From Paramagnetospirillum magnetotacticum MS-1 (GTDB lineage: Bacteria; Pseudomonadota; Alphaproteobacteria; Rhodospirillales; Magnetospirillaceae), in the NCBI RefSeq assembly GCF_000829825.1, contig NZ_JXSL01000030.1, positions 689,501 to 753,500 on the forward strand: a stretch of DNA of 64,000 nucleotides, given 5' to 3'. The translations under genes were made by a program, and so were the position numbers. This document shows positions 1-9,003 of the stretch, piece by piece. The notes under the pieces were generated by a model. The model was given only the letters and a program-made list of their open reading frames with translations, had not been told where the DNA came from and did not search any database. Numbering within the stretch: position 1 is the first letter of the stretch; every line of letters starts with the position of its first letter.

Positions 1-89
1 TGGAACAGAGCTTCGCCGCCCTGGTCAAGACCATCGGTGATCTCGGATTCGACAGCTATGACCGTCTGGTCATGACCATCAGCCGGTAG
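1..89 (+). CDS. C-terminal fragment of an unidentified protein
   Basis: An open frame enters from the left edge (first full codon at base 3) and ends at TAG 87-89, giving 28 residues that finish DSYDRLVMTISR. It lies 11 bp before the chemoreceptor gene on the same strand, so the two may be co-transcribed. The visible part is too short to assign a family; no motif is recognisable. Coding status rests on the in-frame stop, spacing and codon use similar to the neighbours. Confidence 0.5.
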   Translation, partial: EQSFAALVKTIGDLGFDSYDRLVMTISR

Positions 90-100
90 GAGATTAAGGC

Positions 101-1432
101 ATGTCCAATCCGAGCTTGCGTGGCCGGACCAATACCGCCGCATTCATGGTGGGCGCCGCCGTGGCCGTCATCGGGCTGGTGGCGATCGCCGCCCTTTGGC
201 GCCTGCTCGCCTCGGAGGGCGCGACCGGTTTCGCTGTGGGCGCCCTGGTGGCGCTGATCCTGGCCGGGGCCTTACTGGCCGTGGTGTCGGTACTGGTTCT
301 GCGCGAAGTCTTCACAGTGCTTGGCCTGATCGAACGCGGCGCCGCCACGGCGCAACAGGCCGCCAAGGGCGATCTCAATATCCGGGTGCTGCGCATCGGC
401 CGCAAGGACGAGCTGGGCCGCATGCTGAACGGCCTCAACCATGTGCTCGACCTCACCGAGGAATTCGCCAAGGATACCGGCGCCGCCATGAAGCGGGCGG
501 GCGCCAAGGAGTATTTCCGCTATATCCCCCTTCAGGGACTGCGCGGCGATTACAGCACCTATGCCGAGATGATCAACAAGGTGCTGGGCGATATGGACGC
601 CCGCGACCAGGAAACCCACGCCTTCGAAAAGAACGTCCACGACATGGTCTCCCAGGTGGCCAGCGCCACCACCGGAATCGGCCGCACCGCCCAGACCATG
701 GCGGGCCGCTCGGAAAGCGCCGGCGGGCGTTCCATCACCGTGGGCGAGGCGGCGGAGACCACCACCCAACTGGCCTCGGCCGTCTCGGATTCCACCCGCC
801 AGTTGGCCCAGGCCATCAACGAGATCGCCCAGCAGGTGACCCAATCGGCCTCGGTCGCCCAGAACGCCGTCGCCGATATCGGCGAGACGGTGGAACGCAT
901 GAACGGCCTTGCCGATTCGGTCAGCCAGATCGGCGTGGTGGTGCAACTGATCAACGACATCGCCGCCCAGACCAATCTCCTGGCCTTGAACGCCACCATC
1001 GAGGCGGCCCGCGCGGGCGAGGCGGGCAAGGGCTTCGCCGTGGTGGCCAACGAGGTCAAGCATCTGGCAAACCAGACCGCCAAGGCCACCGAGGACATCT
1101 CGCGCCAGGTGGGCGCCGTCCAGGGTGCCGCCCAGGCCGCCGCCGCTGGCGTGGAAGGCGTGGTCGCCACCATCCGCACCATCGACGGCATCGCCTCGGC
1201 CATCGCGGGCGCGGTGCAGGAGCAGGAAGCGGTGACCCGCGACATCTCCGCCCATATCGACGAAGTTGCGGCCAAGGCCTCGGAAGTCTCCGAGAACGTG
1301 GCCCATCTGTCGCAATCCACCGCCCAGGCCTGCGGCGGCACGGTGCGCGTCATCTGGAGCGCCCGCGCGCTCTCCAAGGTGGTGGAAGAGCTGAACGCCG
1401 AGGTCAACGCCTATGTCAGCAAGGTGCGGTAG
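101..1432 (+). CDS. Methyl-accepting chemotaxis protein lacking a sizeable periplasmic domain
   Basis: 443 aa. Two hydrophobic helices (about residues 13-36 and 43-68) are separated by only a few polar residues, so there is almost no periplasmic ligand domain. A HAMP-like linker follows (about 70-120), then a coiled-coil signalling domain whose hairpin tip carries the conserved [20 protein letters not shown] stretch that contacts CheA and CheW. Known role of the family: control of CheA kinase in swimming behaviour. With no periplasmic sensor it may sense membrane state, redox or cytoplasmic cues, or act through a partner; that is inference. The stop lies 6 bp from the convergent permease gene. 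ATG follows a purine-rich AGGAG about 13 bp upstream. Confidence 0.9.
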   Translation: MSNPSLRGRTNTAAFMVGAAVAVIGLVAIAALWRLLASEGATGFAVGALVALILAGALLAVVSVLVLREVFTVLGLIERGAATAQQAAKGDLNIRVLRIGRKDELGRMLNGLNHVLDLTEEFAKDTGAAMKRAGAKEYFRYIPLQGLRGDYSTYAEMINKVLGDMDARDQETHAFEKNVHDMVSQVASATTGIGRTAQTMAGRSESAGGRSITVGEAAETTTQLASAVSDSTRQLAQAINEIAQQVTQSASVAQNAVADIGETVERMNGLADSVSQIGVVVQLINDIAAQTNLLALNATIEAARAGEAGKGFAVVANEVKHLANQTAKATEDISRQVGAVQGAAQAAAAGVEGVVATIRTIDGIASAIAGAVQEQEAVTRDISAHIDEVAAKASEVSENVAHLSQSTAQACGGTVRVIWSARALSKVVEELNAEVNAYVSKVR

Positions 1433-1438
1433 GGCTGG

Positions 1439-2581
1439 TTAGTCCAAGGTCTGCCGGTACTGCTTCATGGCCAGGGCGGCGCTCAAGCCCACGAAGGCGA
1501 TGATCGGCCACATCTCGGGCCAGATTTCCGCGACGCCGTTGCCTTTGAGCAAAATGCCGCGCACCACCCGCAGGAAATGGGTCAGCGGAAAGATCTCGCC
1601 CACCCATTGGGCCCAGACCGGCATGCCCCGGAACGGGAACATGAAGCCCGACAGCAAAATGGACGGCAGGAAGAAAAAGAAGCTCATCTGCATGGCCTGA
1701 AGCTGGTTCTTGGCCACGGTGGAAAAGGTGAACCCCACCGTCAGATTAGACGCGATGAACAGCAAAAGCGCCACCGACAGCAAGGTCAGACTGCCCACCA
1801 GCGGCACTCCGAACAGCCAGCGGGCCGAGGCGACGATCACCACCACCTGCACATAGCCCACCCCGATATAGGGCAGGATCTTGCCCACCATCACTTCGGC
1901 GGGCCGCACCGGCATGGCCAGGAGGTTTTCCATGGTACCGCGCTCGCGTTCGCGCGTCACCGCCAGGGCGGTCATCATGACCATGGTCATGGTGAGGATC
2001 ACCCCCATCAGGCCGGGCACGATATTGTACTGGGTGATGCCTTCCGGGTTATAGCGCCGGTGGACCCTGAGATCGACCGGATCGGGCTGGCCCTTCATAT
2101 GGGCAAGCGGCCCGGTCAACTCGGAATCCAGCACGTTGCGCATCAGAGCGCCCGCCGCCGCCACCGCGTTGGACGCCGCCGCCGGGTCGGTGGCATCGGC
2201 CTCCAGCAACAGAGTGGGACGCTCTCCCCGCACCAGGGCGGCCTCGAAACCCGCCGGAATGGTCACCACGAACTGGGCATCGCCTGTGGCCAGACCCTTT
2301 TCCGCCTCGGCATCGGAATGAACCTCGCCGACAATGCGGAAATAGGACGAGTTGCGCAGCCCCGCCACCAGGGCGCGGGCGAAGGGGCCGTTCTCCTGGA
2401 CCTGGACCAGGGTGGGCAGGCCCTTGGGATCGGAATTGATGGCATAACCGAACAGCACCAATTGCAACAGCGGCACCAGCACCATCATGGCGAAGGTGAG
2501 ACGGTCGCGGCGCATCTGGATGACCTCCTTGATCATCACCGCATGAAGGCGCGACCAGGAGAAGGAGGAAGCGCCGCTCAT
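1439..2581 (-). CDS. ABC-2 type transporter permease (YbhS/YbhR-like)
   Basis: 380 aa from the ATG at 2581; an upstream in-frame start exists but would overlap deep into the ATPase gene. One N-terminal membrane helix (around FAMMVLVPLLQLVLFGYAIN) is followed by a large soluble domain of roughly 120 residues and then about five C-terminal membrane segments. This is the layout of ABC-2 permeases of the drug/hemolysin export type. The segment RERERGTMENLLAMPVRP is typical of the family. Its start overlaps the ATPase stop by 4 bp (ATGA). Together with the ATPase and the membrane fusion protein it probably forms a YbhGFSR-like exporter; the substrate is unknown. Confidence 0.9.
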   Translation of the reverse strand: MSGASSFSWSRLHAVMIKEVIQMRRDRLTFAMMVLVPLLQLVLFGYAINSDPKGLPTLVQVQENGPFARALVAGLRNSSYFRIVGEVHSDAEAEKGLATGDAQFVVTIPAGFEAALVRGERPTLLLEADATDPAAASNAVAAAGALMRNVLDSELTGPLAHMKGQPDPVDLRVHRRYNPEGITQYNIVPGLMGVILTMTMVMMTALAVTRERERGTMENLLAMPVRPAEVMVGKILPYIGVGYVQVVVIVASARWLFGVPLVGSLTLLSVALLLFIASNLTVGFTFSTVAKNQLQAMQMSFFFFLPSILLSGFMFPFRGMPVWAQWVGEIFPLTHFLRVVRGILLKGNGVAEIWPEMWPIIAFVGLSAALAMKQYRQTLD

Positions 2582-3504
2582 CGGTAATTGTCCTCCGCCT
2601 GCCCCATCAGGTGGATGAAGACATCCTCCAGACTGGGTTCGGTGCGGCTCCACACCAAAGCCGGTTGGTGGCGCCAGGGCGCGATGGCCGCTTCCAGCGC
2701 GGCCGCGTCGGTACCGCTCACATGCAGCGCATTGCCGAACGGCGCCGCCATGGCGATACCGGGCCTCCCCTCCATGCTTGATGCCAGCCGGTCGGCGCCG
2801 TCGCCTTCCACCAGCCAGGTGATCAGGCCCGAGCCCTTGATGACCTCGGCCACCGTGCCACGCACCATCAGGCGGCCATAGGCCAGATAGCTGATTTCGT
2901 GGCAGCGCTCGGCCTCGTCCATGTAATGGGTGCTGACCAGCACGGTCATGCCGCCCGCCGCCAGCCGGTGGATATGGTCCCAGAAATCACGCCGCGCCTT
3001 GGGGTCCACCCCGGCGGTGGGCTCGTCGAGCAGCAGAAGCTCGGGCTCGTGCAGCACGCAAGCCGCCAGAGCCAGACGCTGCTTCCAGCCTCCCGACAAG
3101 GTGCCCGCCAACTGACGGCGGCGCTGGGCCAGGCCCAGTTCCTCCAGCGCCTCGTCCACCCGCCGCTTGCGCTGGTCGAGGCCATAGACATGGGCGACGA
3201 AATCCAGATTCTCGGCGATGGTCAGGTCCTCGTAGAACGAGAAGCGCTGGGTCATGTAGCCGACGCGCCGCTTGATCTCGGTGGCCTGGGTGCGGATATC
3301 GAGGCCGAGGCAGGTGCCGCGCCCCGCATCGGGGGTCAAGAGCCCGCACAGCATGCGGATGGTGGTGGTCTTGCCCGATCCGTTGGGCCCTAAAAAGCCG
3401 AAGATGCGCCCCCTGGGCACCCGGATGGAAAAGTTGCGGACCACGGCGCGGCCCAAAAAGCGCTTTTCCAGCCCCACCACGTCGATGGCCGCTGCCGTGG
3501 TCAC
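2578..3504 (-). CDS. ABC transporter ATP-binding protein of a multidrug-type exporter
   Basis: 308 aa with a complete nucleotide-binding domain: Walker A GPNGSGKTT near residue 40, signature LSGGWKQRLALA near 140, Walker B ELLLLDEPTAGVDP near 160, and H-loop VSTHYMDEAE. A C-terminal extension of about 100 residues is typical of the DrrA/YbhF class. It drives export through the neighbouring ABC-2 permease. It corresponds to one half of the duplicated E. coli YbhF ATPase. It overlaps the genes on both sides by 4 bp, so the three are translationally coupled. Confidence 0.93.
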   Translation of the reverse strand: MTTAAAIDVVGLEKRFLGRAVVRNFSIRVPRGRIFGFLGPNGSGKTTTIRMLCGLLTPDAGRGTCLGLDIRTQATEIKRRVGYMTQRFSFYEDLTIAENLDFVAHVYGLDQRKRRVDEALEELGLAQRRRQLAGTLSGGWKQRLALAACVLHEPELLLLDEPTAGVDPKARRDFWDHIHRLAAGGMTVLVSTHYMDEAERCHEISYLAYGRLMVRGTVAEVIKGSGLITWLVEGDGADRLASSMEGRPGIAMAAPFGNALHVSGTDAAALEAAIAPWRHQPALVWSRTEPSLEDVFIHLMGQAEDNYR

Positions 3505-4466
3505 TTTTCCGGCACCACGATGTCCACCGGCTGGCCGGGATTGAGGGCCAAGGGCGCGCCTCCCCTGGCCTCGACGCGAAAGACCAGCTTGTCGCGGCTT
3601 TCCACCGAATAGATCACTGGAGGCGTGTATTCCGCCTGGGTGGAAATGAACGACACCCGCGCCTCGCCCGGCGCACAGCGGTCGCAGGTATAGGAAACGC
3701 GATCGCCGGGCTTCAGCGCCCCCAACCGAGGTTCGGGCAGGAAGAACACCAGTTTGACATTGCCGGGCGGCAGCAGCGACACCACCGGCTGACCGGCGGC
3801 GACGAACTCACCCACGCGGTAATAGACTTTCTCCACCAGGGACTCGGCGGGCGCCTTGGGGGCGAGGTCGGCCAGACGCTTGTCGGCCTTGGCCAGTTCC
3901 AGGCGCTTTTGCCCCACCAGGGCCTCTTGCGCCGCGATCTCGTCGGGGCGCGCGCCCAGCAGGGCCGTGCGATATTCGGCCTCCAGCCTGCGCACCTGGG
4001 CACGGTCGCGGTCCAGCGCCGCCCTGGCCTCGTCCAGACGGGCGCGCGAGGCATAGTCATTGCGGGCCAGAACATCCTGGCGCGTTAAGGTCACCTCGGA
4101 CAGGCGAAGGGCGGCGTCGGCCTGGGCCTTCTGCTCGGCGATGGATTTCAACTCGTCGGGCCGCTTGCCCTTGTGCAGATCGGCCAGTTGCGCCTCGGCG
4201 CGGTCCAGATCGGCCTGGGCCTGATCGCGCGCCGCCAGTTCGATCACCGTATCCAGGGCGAAAAGCGGAGCCGCCTCGGCGACCGTGTCGCCCTCGCGCA
4301 CCATGACCTTGGCCAAGGTCCCGGCCCCGGTGGGCGCGACGCGCACATAGTCCCCCTCCACATAGCCTTGCAGCCGAAGCGGCTCGGCCAAAGCCAGGGC
4401 GGGAAGCAGGCAGAGGGCAAAGACTGGGAGGAATGTCCGCACGACGGAGTAACTTTTCTGCGTCAT
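3501..4466 (-). CDS. HlyD-family membrane fusion protein (YbhG-like), periplasmic adaptor
   Basis: 321 aa from the ATG at 4466. A signal peptide with core FLPVFALCLLPALALA leads into a biotinyl/lipoyl-like half (YVEGDYVRVAPTGAGTLAKV), a long Ala/Arg/Glu-rich coiled-coil hairpin (about residues 80-200) and the second half-barrel with beta-barrel (YYRVGEFVAAGQPVVSLLP). This is the YbhG architecture: it links the inner-membrane ABC exporter to an outer-membrane channel. Its stop overlaps the ATPase start by 4 bp. The start is uncertain: the frame stays open into the adjacent intergenic repeat, so a further upstream ATG at 4487 is probably spurious, and a GTG near 4442, just before the signal peptide, is also possible. 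Confidence 0.87.
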   Translation of the reverse strand: MTQKSYSVVRTFLPVFALCLLPALALAEPLRLQGYVEGDYVRVAPTGAGTLAKVMVREGDTVAEAAPLFALDTVIELAARDQAQADLDRAEAQLADLHKGKRPDELKSIAEQKAQADAALRLSEVTLTRQDVLARNDYASRARLDEARAALDRDRAQVRRLEAEYRTALLGARPDEIAAQEALVGQKRLELAKADKRLADLAPKAPAESLVEKVYYRVGEFVAAGQPVVSLLPPGNVKLVFFLPEPRLGALKPGDRVSYTCDRCAPGEARVSFISTQAEYTPPVIYSVESRDKLVFRVEARGGAPLALNPGQPVDIVVPEK

Positions 4467-4520
4467 GCCCGGACTTGATCCGGGCATCCATGGATTGCCG
4501 GGTCAAGCCCGGCAATGACG
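4461..4520. repeat. REP-like double-hairpin intergenic repeat, copy 1
   Basis: Sixty bases flanked by CGTCAT and ATGACG contain two hairpins: ATGCCCGGA (4465-4473) pairs with TCCGGGCAT (4479-4487), and ATTGCCGGG (4494-4502) pairs with CCCGGCAAT (4508-4516). A closely matching element lies at 10666-10725 and a shorter relative at 16933-16971. This resembles the dispersed extragenic palindromes common in alphaproteobacteria. It sits between iorB and the efflux operon and could end transcription or stabilise mRNA 3' ends. Confidence 0.8.
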
Positions 4521-4557
4521 AGAAAAATACACCCTCATCCTTCGCTTGAACACCGTC

Positions 4558-6069
4558 CTATGCCGCCGCCTTTTCCGCGATGGCCATCAATGTACGCTCC
4601 AGCCCCTTGCCCTCCGGGTCGGCCAGGGCGGCGGCACGCGCATTGGCGATGGCGTCCAGGGCGAAGTCCAGCGGCCACAGACCGTTGGCGGCGGGTGCGA
4701 TCACCTGGGCGCGGATACGTAGGAAATTGGCGGTGCCGCGCACCCAGGTCTCGCCATAGCCCTTGATCAGGCGGGCGCATTCGGCCACTTCGAGGCCCAA
4801 AGCGGGCGAGCGGCGAGCGGCATCACTCACCGCCGCCAGCCAATCCTCGATCCCCGCCTGTTCCTGGGCAAAGCGGTAGGAATGGCGGCGCCAGGGCTTC
4901 ATGGCCGCCAGAAGGCGAAGCGTGGCGAAACCGAAGATTCCATTGGCGTTGATTTGCCGCCCCCAGGCCGCCTTACCCGCCCAACCGCCTTGATGAGCGG
5001 CATCGAGGATTCTTCGCGCCAGGAAGCCGGGCAGTAGGGCACAAACCTCCTCCAGGCCGGGCTTGAGGAAATCCTTCACCACCACCGGCTGGCCGGGACG
5101 GGCGGAGATTTCGTCGCGGATGCGCTGCATGCGGGCGGGATCGGTCTTCAGCCGTGCCACATGGATCACATCCTCGAAGGACATGCGCACCGCCAGATGC
5201 CTGGCCATGCGGGCCAACAGGGCCGGATCGGTACTGGCGGCAGACAGGGTGCGCAGGCGTTCCACATACAGCCCGGCATAGCGGGCATCCTGATAGGCGG
5301 CCAGGCGCTTCACCCCTTCCTCGGCCAGAACACGGGCCTCGTCGGGCAGGAAGCCCAGCCGGGCCGCCACCAGTTCCGCGCCCGCCACCTGGGCATGGGG
5401 ACGCTTGTGGGAGCCGGCCTCCTCGGCGGGAATCTCGCCCCGCGCCGCCTGGAATCCCAAGCGGAAGCCACGAAGATTGCTCTCCACCATCTTGGCCGAA
5501 GCCACGATCTGCGCTTCGAAAACCTCGGGCGATATGGGCAGCACTCCGCTGCCCGCCACGGCGCCCAGCAGCACGGCATTGACGATGCAGCCCGCTTGCC
5601 TCGCCGCCTGCTCCATGTCGAACAGCAGTTGGTCCCGGCTTCCCGCCATGATGGCGGATTTCAGGTGATCAAGGTCATAACGGCCATCGCCCATCTCCAT
5701 CTTCTCGGCCACCGCATGGACCCGGTGGCTGGACGCGATAAGGTGAGTGCGCGTGGGGTCGGCCCAGCCGCGCGCCACGCTGCGCGCCGCCTCCATCAAC
5801 TCGGTGGCGACGATCAGGTCCACCTCGCCCAAGGACGGCGACAGGGCCAGAATCGGCCTGGCCTCGCCCAGTTCGGCCAGGGGCGTGGGGAAGATCTCCA
5901 CGTAATAGGTGGTGGCCCCGGTGCGCTGGGCCACGCCCGGCACCGAAGTGCTTTGCACCGCCAGGCCCGAGGCATGGGCTGCCTCGACGATCCAGTCGGT
6001 GAGAACACCGCCGCCCTCGCCGCCCATGGCGGCCACGACGATGCAGATGGGCCGCGAAACCGGGCTCAT
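4558..6069 (-). CDS. iorB: Indolepyruvate (arylpyruvate):ferredoxin oxidoreductase, beta subunit with C-terminal extension
   Basis: 503 aa from the ATG at 6069, which overlaps the iorA stop by 4 bp. The N-terminal ~200 residues (start ICIVVAAMGGEGGGVLTDWI) are the gamma-type pyruvate:ferredoxin oxidoreductase domain of IorB. The remaining ~300 residues form the extension seen in proteobacterial IorB proteins (DUF6537-like from memory), so it is about twice the archaeal length. With IorA it would convert aryl pyruvates from aromatic amino acids to aryl-acetyl-CoA, reducing ferredoxin. It is the last gene of the box transcription unit. The exact 2-oxoacid substrate is not shown by sequence. Confidence 0.88.
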   Translation of the reverse strand: MSPVSRPICIVVAAMGGEGGGVLTDWIVEAAHASGLAVQSTSVPGVAQRTGATTYYVEIFPTPLAELGEARPILALSPSLGEVDLIVATELMEAARSVARGWADPTRTHLIASSHRVHAVAEKMEMGDGRYDLDHLKSAIMAGSRDQLLFDMEQAARQAGCIVNAVLLGAVAGSGVLPISPEVFEAQIVASAKMVESNLRGFRLGFQAARGEIPAEEAGSHKRPHAQVAGAELVAARLGFLPDEARVLAEEGVKRLAAYQDARYAGLYVERLRTLSAASTDPALLARMARHLAVRMSFEDVIHVARLKTDPARMQRIRDEISARPGQPVVVKDFLKPGLEEVCALLPGFLARRILDAAHQGGWAGKAAWGRQINANGIFGFATLRLLAAMKPWRRHSYRFAQEQAGIEDWLAAVSDAARRSPALGLEVAECARLIKGYGETWVRGTANFLRIRAQVIAPAANGLWPLDFALDAIANARAAALADPEGKGLERTLMAIAEKAAA

Positions 6070-8165
6070 GCGCGCGCTCCTTTCTGCATCCAGCCGATGA
6101 CCCGGCGGCGCAGCCCGTCCAGCCAGAGATCGAAGCGGTTGGGGTTCTGAATCACTTCGGCCCGCCAGAAGGAGGGACAGAGCGCCGCGGCATGGGCCAC
6201 CTCGCCGCACAAGCCGCAGCCGACGCAAGACGGGATCACCGAGGCCACGGGGTCGTCTCTTAAGGGGTCGGGATTGGGCTTGATGGTGAGCGACGGGCAG
6301 CCCGACAGGCGGATGCAGGCGTGGTCGCCGGAGCAGATATCGTCGTCGACGCCATAGCGCACCCGGACCACCCGCTCGCCTGCTTTCAGTTTTGCCGCGT
6401 CCTCGGCCTTCACACGACGTTGGCGGGCCAGTTGGCACTCGCCGTCGGCGATGATGACGCGCAGGCCCTTGCCCGCGCCCTTGATGGCGTCCTTCAACGT
6501 CTCGCGCATGGTGGCGACCGAGTAGGAGCGCACCTTCTTCAGCCACTTCACCCCCATGACCTTCAGCGTCGCCTCGATATCCATGGGAGTCTCGTTGCGG
6601 TGCCCCTCGGCCAGGGTCGACGGCATGAATTGCTGCCCCGTCGCCGAGGTATAGCCGTTCTGCAAGATGACCAGCACGCCGTCACCCTTGTTGAACAGCG
6701 AGCCTGCGACCCCTGAGATGATGCCGTTATGCCAGAAGCCGCCATCGCCCATCACCGCCACCGGACGCTTGCCGGTCACCGAACTGATGGCCGCCGCCGA
6801 GGCCAGGCTCATGCCGAAGCCCAGAATGGAATTGCCCATGGAAAAGGGCGGCAGGGTGCCGAAGGAATGACAGCCGATATCGGCGGAAACATGGGTCTGG
6901 CCGATCTCCTTTTGCGCCAGTTTCAGCGCGCTGAACACCGGGCGTTCAGGGCAGCCGGTGCAAAAGCCCGGCGGACGGCCCGGCAGATCCTTGTCCAGCA
7001 GGGCCGCCGCCGCCTTGCCATGGGCGTCAACCGCATTGACGATGGCCTGGGCGGGCTCCGAGCCTAAGAATTTGGCCAACCCGGCGGCCAGCACATCGGC
7101 GGTGTATTCGCCCGCCTGAGGCAGGCAGTCCTTGCCCGAAAGCCGGGTTTGGATGTCGGCTTGGCGCATCATCAGCGACAGGGTCTGTTCCAGATATTCC
7201 GGCGTGCCCTCCTCGACCATCAGCACGGCCTCTTTGCCCGCGCAGAAGTCCGAAACTTCCTCCGGCACCAGGGGCCAAGTGACGTTGAGGCAATAGATGG
7301 GAATCTGGGAATTCCCCAGGGCATCGGCGAGACCCAGCTTGGAAAGTGCCCGCATCAGGGAATTATAGAGGCCACCCTGGACGATGATGCCCACATCCGA
7401 CCTTGTGCCGGGGAAAAGCTCGTTCAGCTTGTTTTCCCGGATAAAGGCACGCGCGGCGGGCAGCCGGTGCTCCACCTTGGCGGCTTCGTGGGCGAAGGTC
7501 GATGGCGGATGGGAGAGCCGCCCATAATCGAAGGCGGCGGGGGTTTGCAATCCGGCTCCCGCCTTGTTGGCCTTGGTCTCGAAGCTGCCGGTGACGTGGC
7601 AGGCCTTGATGCGCAGTTCCACCATGACCGGCGTGTTGGAGGCTTCGGACAGTTCGAAGCCTTTCTCTACCATGCGCACTATGCTGGGCAGATGGGGACG
7701 CGGGTCCAACAGCCACAGGGACGACTTCATGGCGAAGGCGTGGCTGCGCTCCTGAATGACGCTGGCCCCGTCGCCGTAATCCTCGCCGATGATGATCAGC
7801 GCGCCGCCGATCACCCCGGGCGAGGCCAGATTGGACAGCGCATCCGAGGCTACATTGGTGCCCACCACCGACTTCCAGGTGACGGCACCCCGGACCGGAT
7901 AGGCAAGTGAGGCGGCCAGCAGAGCGGCGGCGCCCGCTTCGTTGGTGGCGGCCTCCACATGCACGCCCAACTCGGCCAAGAGATCCTCGGCGTCGATCAG
8001 CACATCCATCAGGTGGGAGACGGGTGCGCCTTGGTAACCACCAACGTAGGTGACACCCGATTGAAGCAGGGCCTTGGTGACCGCCAGGATGCCCTCACCC
8101 CGGAAGGTCTCGCCTTCGCCCAAGCGCAGCAAACCGATTTCATGCTGGAACGACCGTTCGGCCAT
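6066..8165 (-). CDS. iorA: Indolepyruvate (arylpyruvate):ferredoxin oxidoreductase, alpha subunit
   Basis: 699 aa. The N-terminal half is the pyrimidine-binding/domain II part (GGYQGAPVS near 42; EAATNEAGAAALLAASLAYP near 71-90). The thiamine-diphosphate motif is GDGG at about 473-476 with the downstream Asn in LQNGYTSATGQQ near 503. The C-terminus carries ferredoxin-type cysteines (CSGDHACIRLSGCP and CVGCGLCGEV...CP, about 620-665) for two [4Fe-4S] clusters. This is the IorA layout: CoA-dependent oxidative decarboxylation of aryl pyruvates. A strong AGGAGGG precedes the ATG. The 52-bp gap before it contains inverted repeats (separate entry). Linkage to box genes suggests a broader aromatic-acid regulon. 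Confidence 0.9.
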   Translation of the reverse strand: MAERSFQHEIGLLRLGEGETFRGEGILAVTKALLQSGVTYVGGYQGAPVSHLMDVLIDAEDLLAELGVHVEAATNEAGAAALLAASLAYPVRGAVTWKSVVGTNVASDALSNLASPGVIGGALIIIGEDYGDGASVIQERSHAFAMKSSLWLLDPRPHLPSIVRMVEKGFELSEASNTPVMVELRIKACHVTGSFETKANKAGAGLQTPAAFDYGRLSHPPSTFAHEAAKVEHRLPAARAFIRENKLNELFPGTRSDVGIIVQGGLYNSLMRALSKLGLADALGNSQIPIYCLNVTWPLVPEEVSDFCAGKEAVLMVEEGTPEYLEQTLSLMMRQADIQTRLSGKDCLPQAGEYTADVLAAGLAKFLGSEPAQAIVNAVDAHGKAAAALLDKDLPGRPPGFCTGCPERPVFSALKLAQKEIGQTHVSADIGCHSFGTLPPFSMGNSILGFGMSLASAAAISSVTGKRPVAVMGDGGFWHNGIISGVAGSLFNKGDGVLVILQNGYTSATGQQFMPSTLAEGHRNETPMDIEATLKVMGVKWLKKVRSYSVATMRETLKDAIKGAGKGLRVIIADGECQLARQRRVKAEDAAKLKAGERVVRVRYGVDDDICSGDHACIRLSGCPSLTIKPNPDPLRDDPVASVIPSCVGCGLCGEVAHAAALCPSFWRAEVIQNPNRFDLWLDGLRRRVIGWMQKGARA

Positions 8166-8180
8166 GCCGCCCTCCTGAAG

Positions 8181-8221
8181 TCATTCCCGTTACATGTAGG
8201 AATGATACATCTAAGAATCAT
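8181..8221. promoter_or_regulatory. Inverted repeats in the paaG-like/iorA gap
   Basis: TCATTCC (8181-8187) and GGAATGA (8199-8205) are perfect inverted arms around an 11-base centre that itself contains the palindrome TACATGTA (8191-8198). ATGAT (8202-8206) and ATCAT (8217-8221) form a second small pair. It is the only sizeable gap between boxA and iorB in this unit. It could be an mRNA hairpin that sets relative expression, or an operator for an internal iorAB promoter. No TGCA-N6-TGCA box occurs here. Confidence 0.35.
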
Positions 8222-9003
8222 CGCCCCAGGAACTTGGGGGCGCGCTTTTCCATGAAGGCCCGCACCCCTTCAGAATAGTCCTGGGTCCGCCCGGCCTCGG
8301 CCTGGAGATCGCGTTCCAGGTCAAGTTGAGCATCAAGCGTGTTGGCCCCCGAGCGGGCTAGGGCCTTCTTCATCAGGGCCAGTCCCTGTGTGGGCTGGGC
8401 CGCCAGTTGGGCGGCCATGGCCAAAACGGTGGTCAGCAACTGATCGTCCTCGACAAAGGCCCAGATCATGCCCCACTGGACCGCCTGTTCGGCGCTCACT
8501 TTATCGCCCAGCATCATCAGGGCGGTGGCACGCGCCGCCCCCACCAAACGCGGCAGGGTCCAGGTTCCTCCGGAATCGGGGATCAGCCCCACCTTGCAGA
8601 AGCTTTGGACGAAGGCGGCGGATTTGGCCGCGACGACAATGTCGCAGGCCAAAGCCAGATTGGCCCCGGCTCCGGCGGCGATGCCGTTGACGGCGGCCAC
8701 CACCGGCATGGACAGCGCCTTCAAGGAGCGGATCAGCGGATTATAGCGCGCATCCAGCGACGCCCCCAGATCGGGCGGCGGATCGCCGGGCTTGGACACC
8801 CGGTCGGAAAGGTCTTGGCCAGCGCAGAACCCCTTGCCCGCCCCGGTCAGCACCAGACAGCGGGTGCCGTCTTCGGCCACATGGGCGATGGCGGCGGCCA
8901 AGGCCCCATGCATCTCCACATTGAAGGCGTTGATGCGTTCGGGCCGGTTCAAGGTGATGGTGGTGACGTCGCCGCTGCGGGCGACCAGGATGGTCTCGCT
9001 CAT
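8218..9003 (-). CDS. Enoyl-CoA hydratase/isomerase family protein, PaaG-like
   Basis: 261 aa crotonase. Features: LNRPERINAFN at the N-terminus, oxyanion-hole segments GKGFCAGQDLSDR (near 60) and NGIAAGAGANLALACDIV (near 110-125), and GLIPDSGGTWTLPRLVG (near 140), with a C-terminal helix ending KRAPKFLGR. The pattern closely follows PaaG, the ring-1,2-epoxyphenylacetyl-CoA isomerase, including Asp in the IPD motif. Here the neighbours are box genes rather than paaABCDE, so it may act on box-pathway enoyl-CoA products (such as 3,4-didehydroadipyl-CoA) or on products of IorAB flux. It overlaps the thioesterase gene by 4 bp. Function within the crotonase family is inferred. Confidence 0.85.
   Translation of the reverse strand: MSETILVARSGDVTTITLNRPERINAFNVEMHGALAAAIAHVAEDGTRCLVLTGAGKGFCAGQDLSDRVSKPGDPPPDLGASLDARYNPLIRSLKALSMPVVAAVNGIAAGAGANLALACDIVVAAKSAAFVQSFCKVGLIPDSGGTWTLPRLVGAARATALMMLGDKVSAEQAVQWGMIWAFVEDDQLLTTVLAMAAQLAAQPTQGLALMKKALARSGANTLDAQLDLERDLQAEAGRTQDYSEGVRAFMEKRAPKFLGR

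Noticed and set aside
272-1315. Long minus-strand open frame within the chemoreceptor gene
   Set aside because: The plus-strand frame has membrane helices and the MCP hairpin motif; the antisense product is low-complexity Gly/His/Asp-rich sequence.
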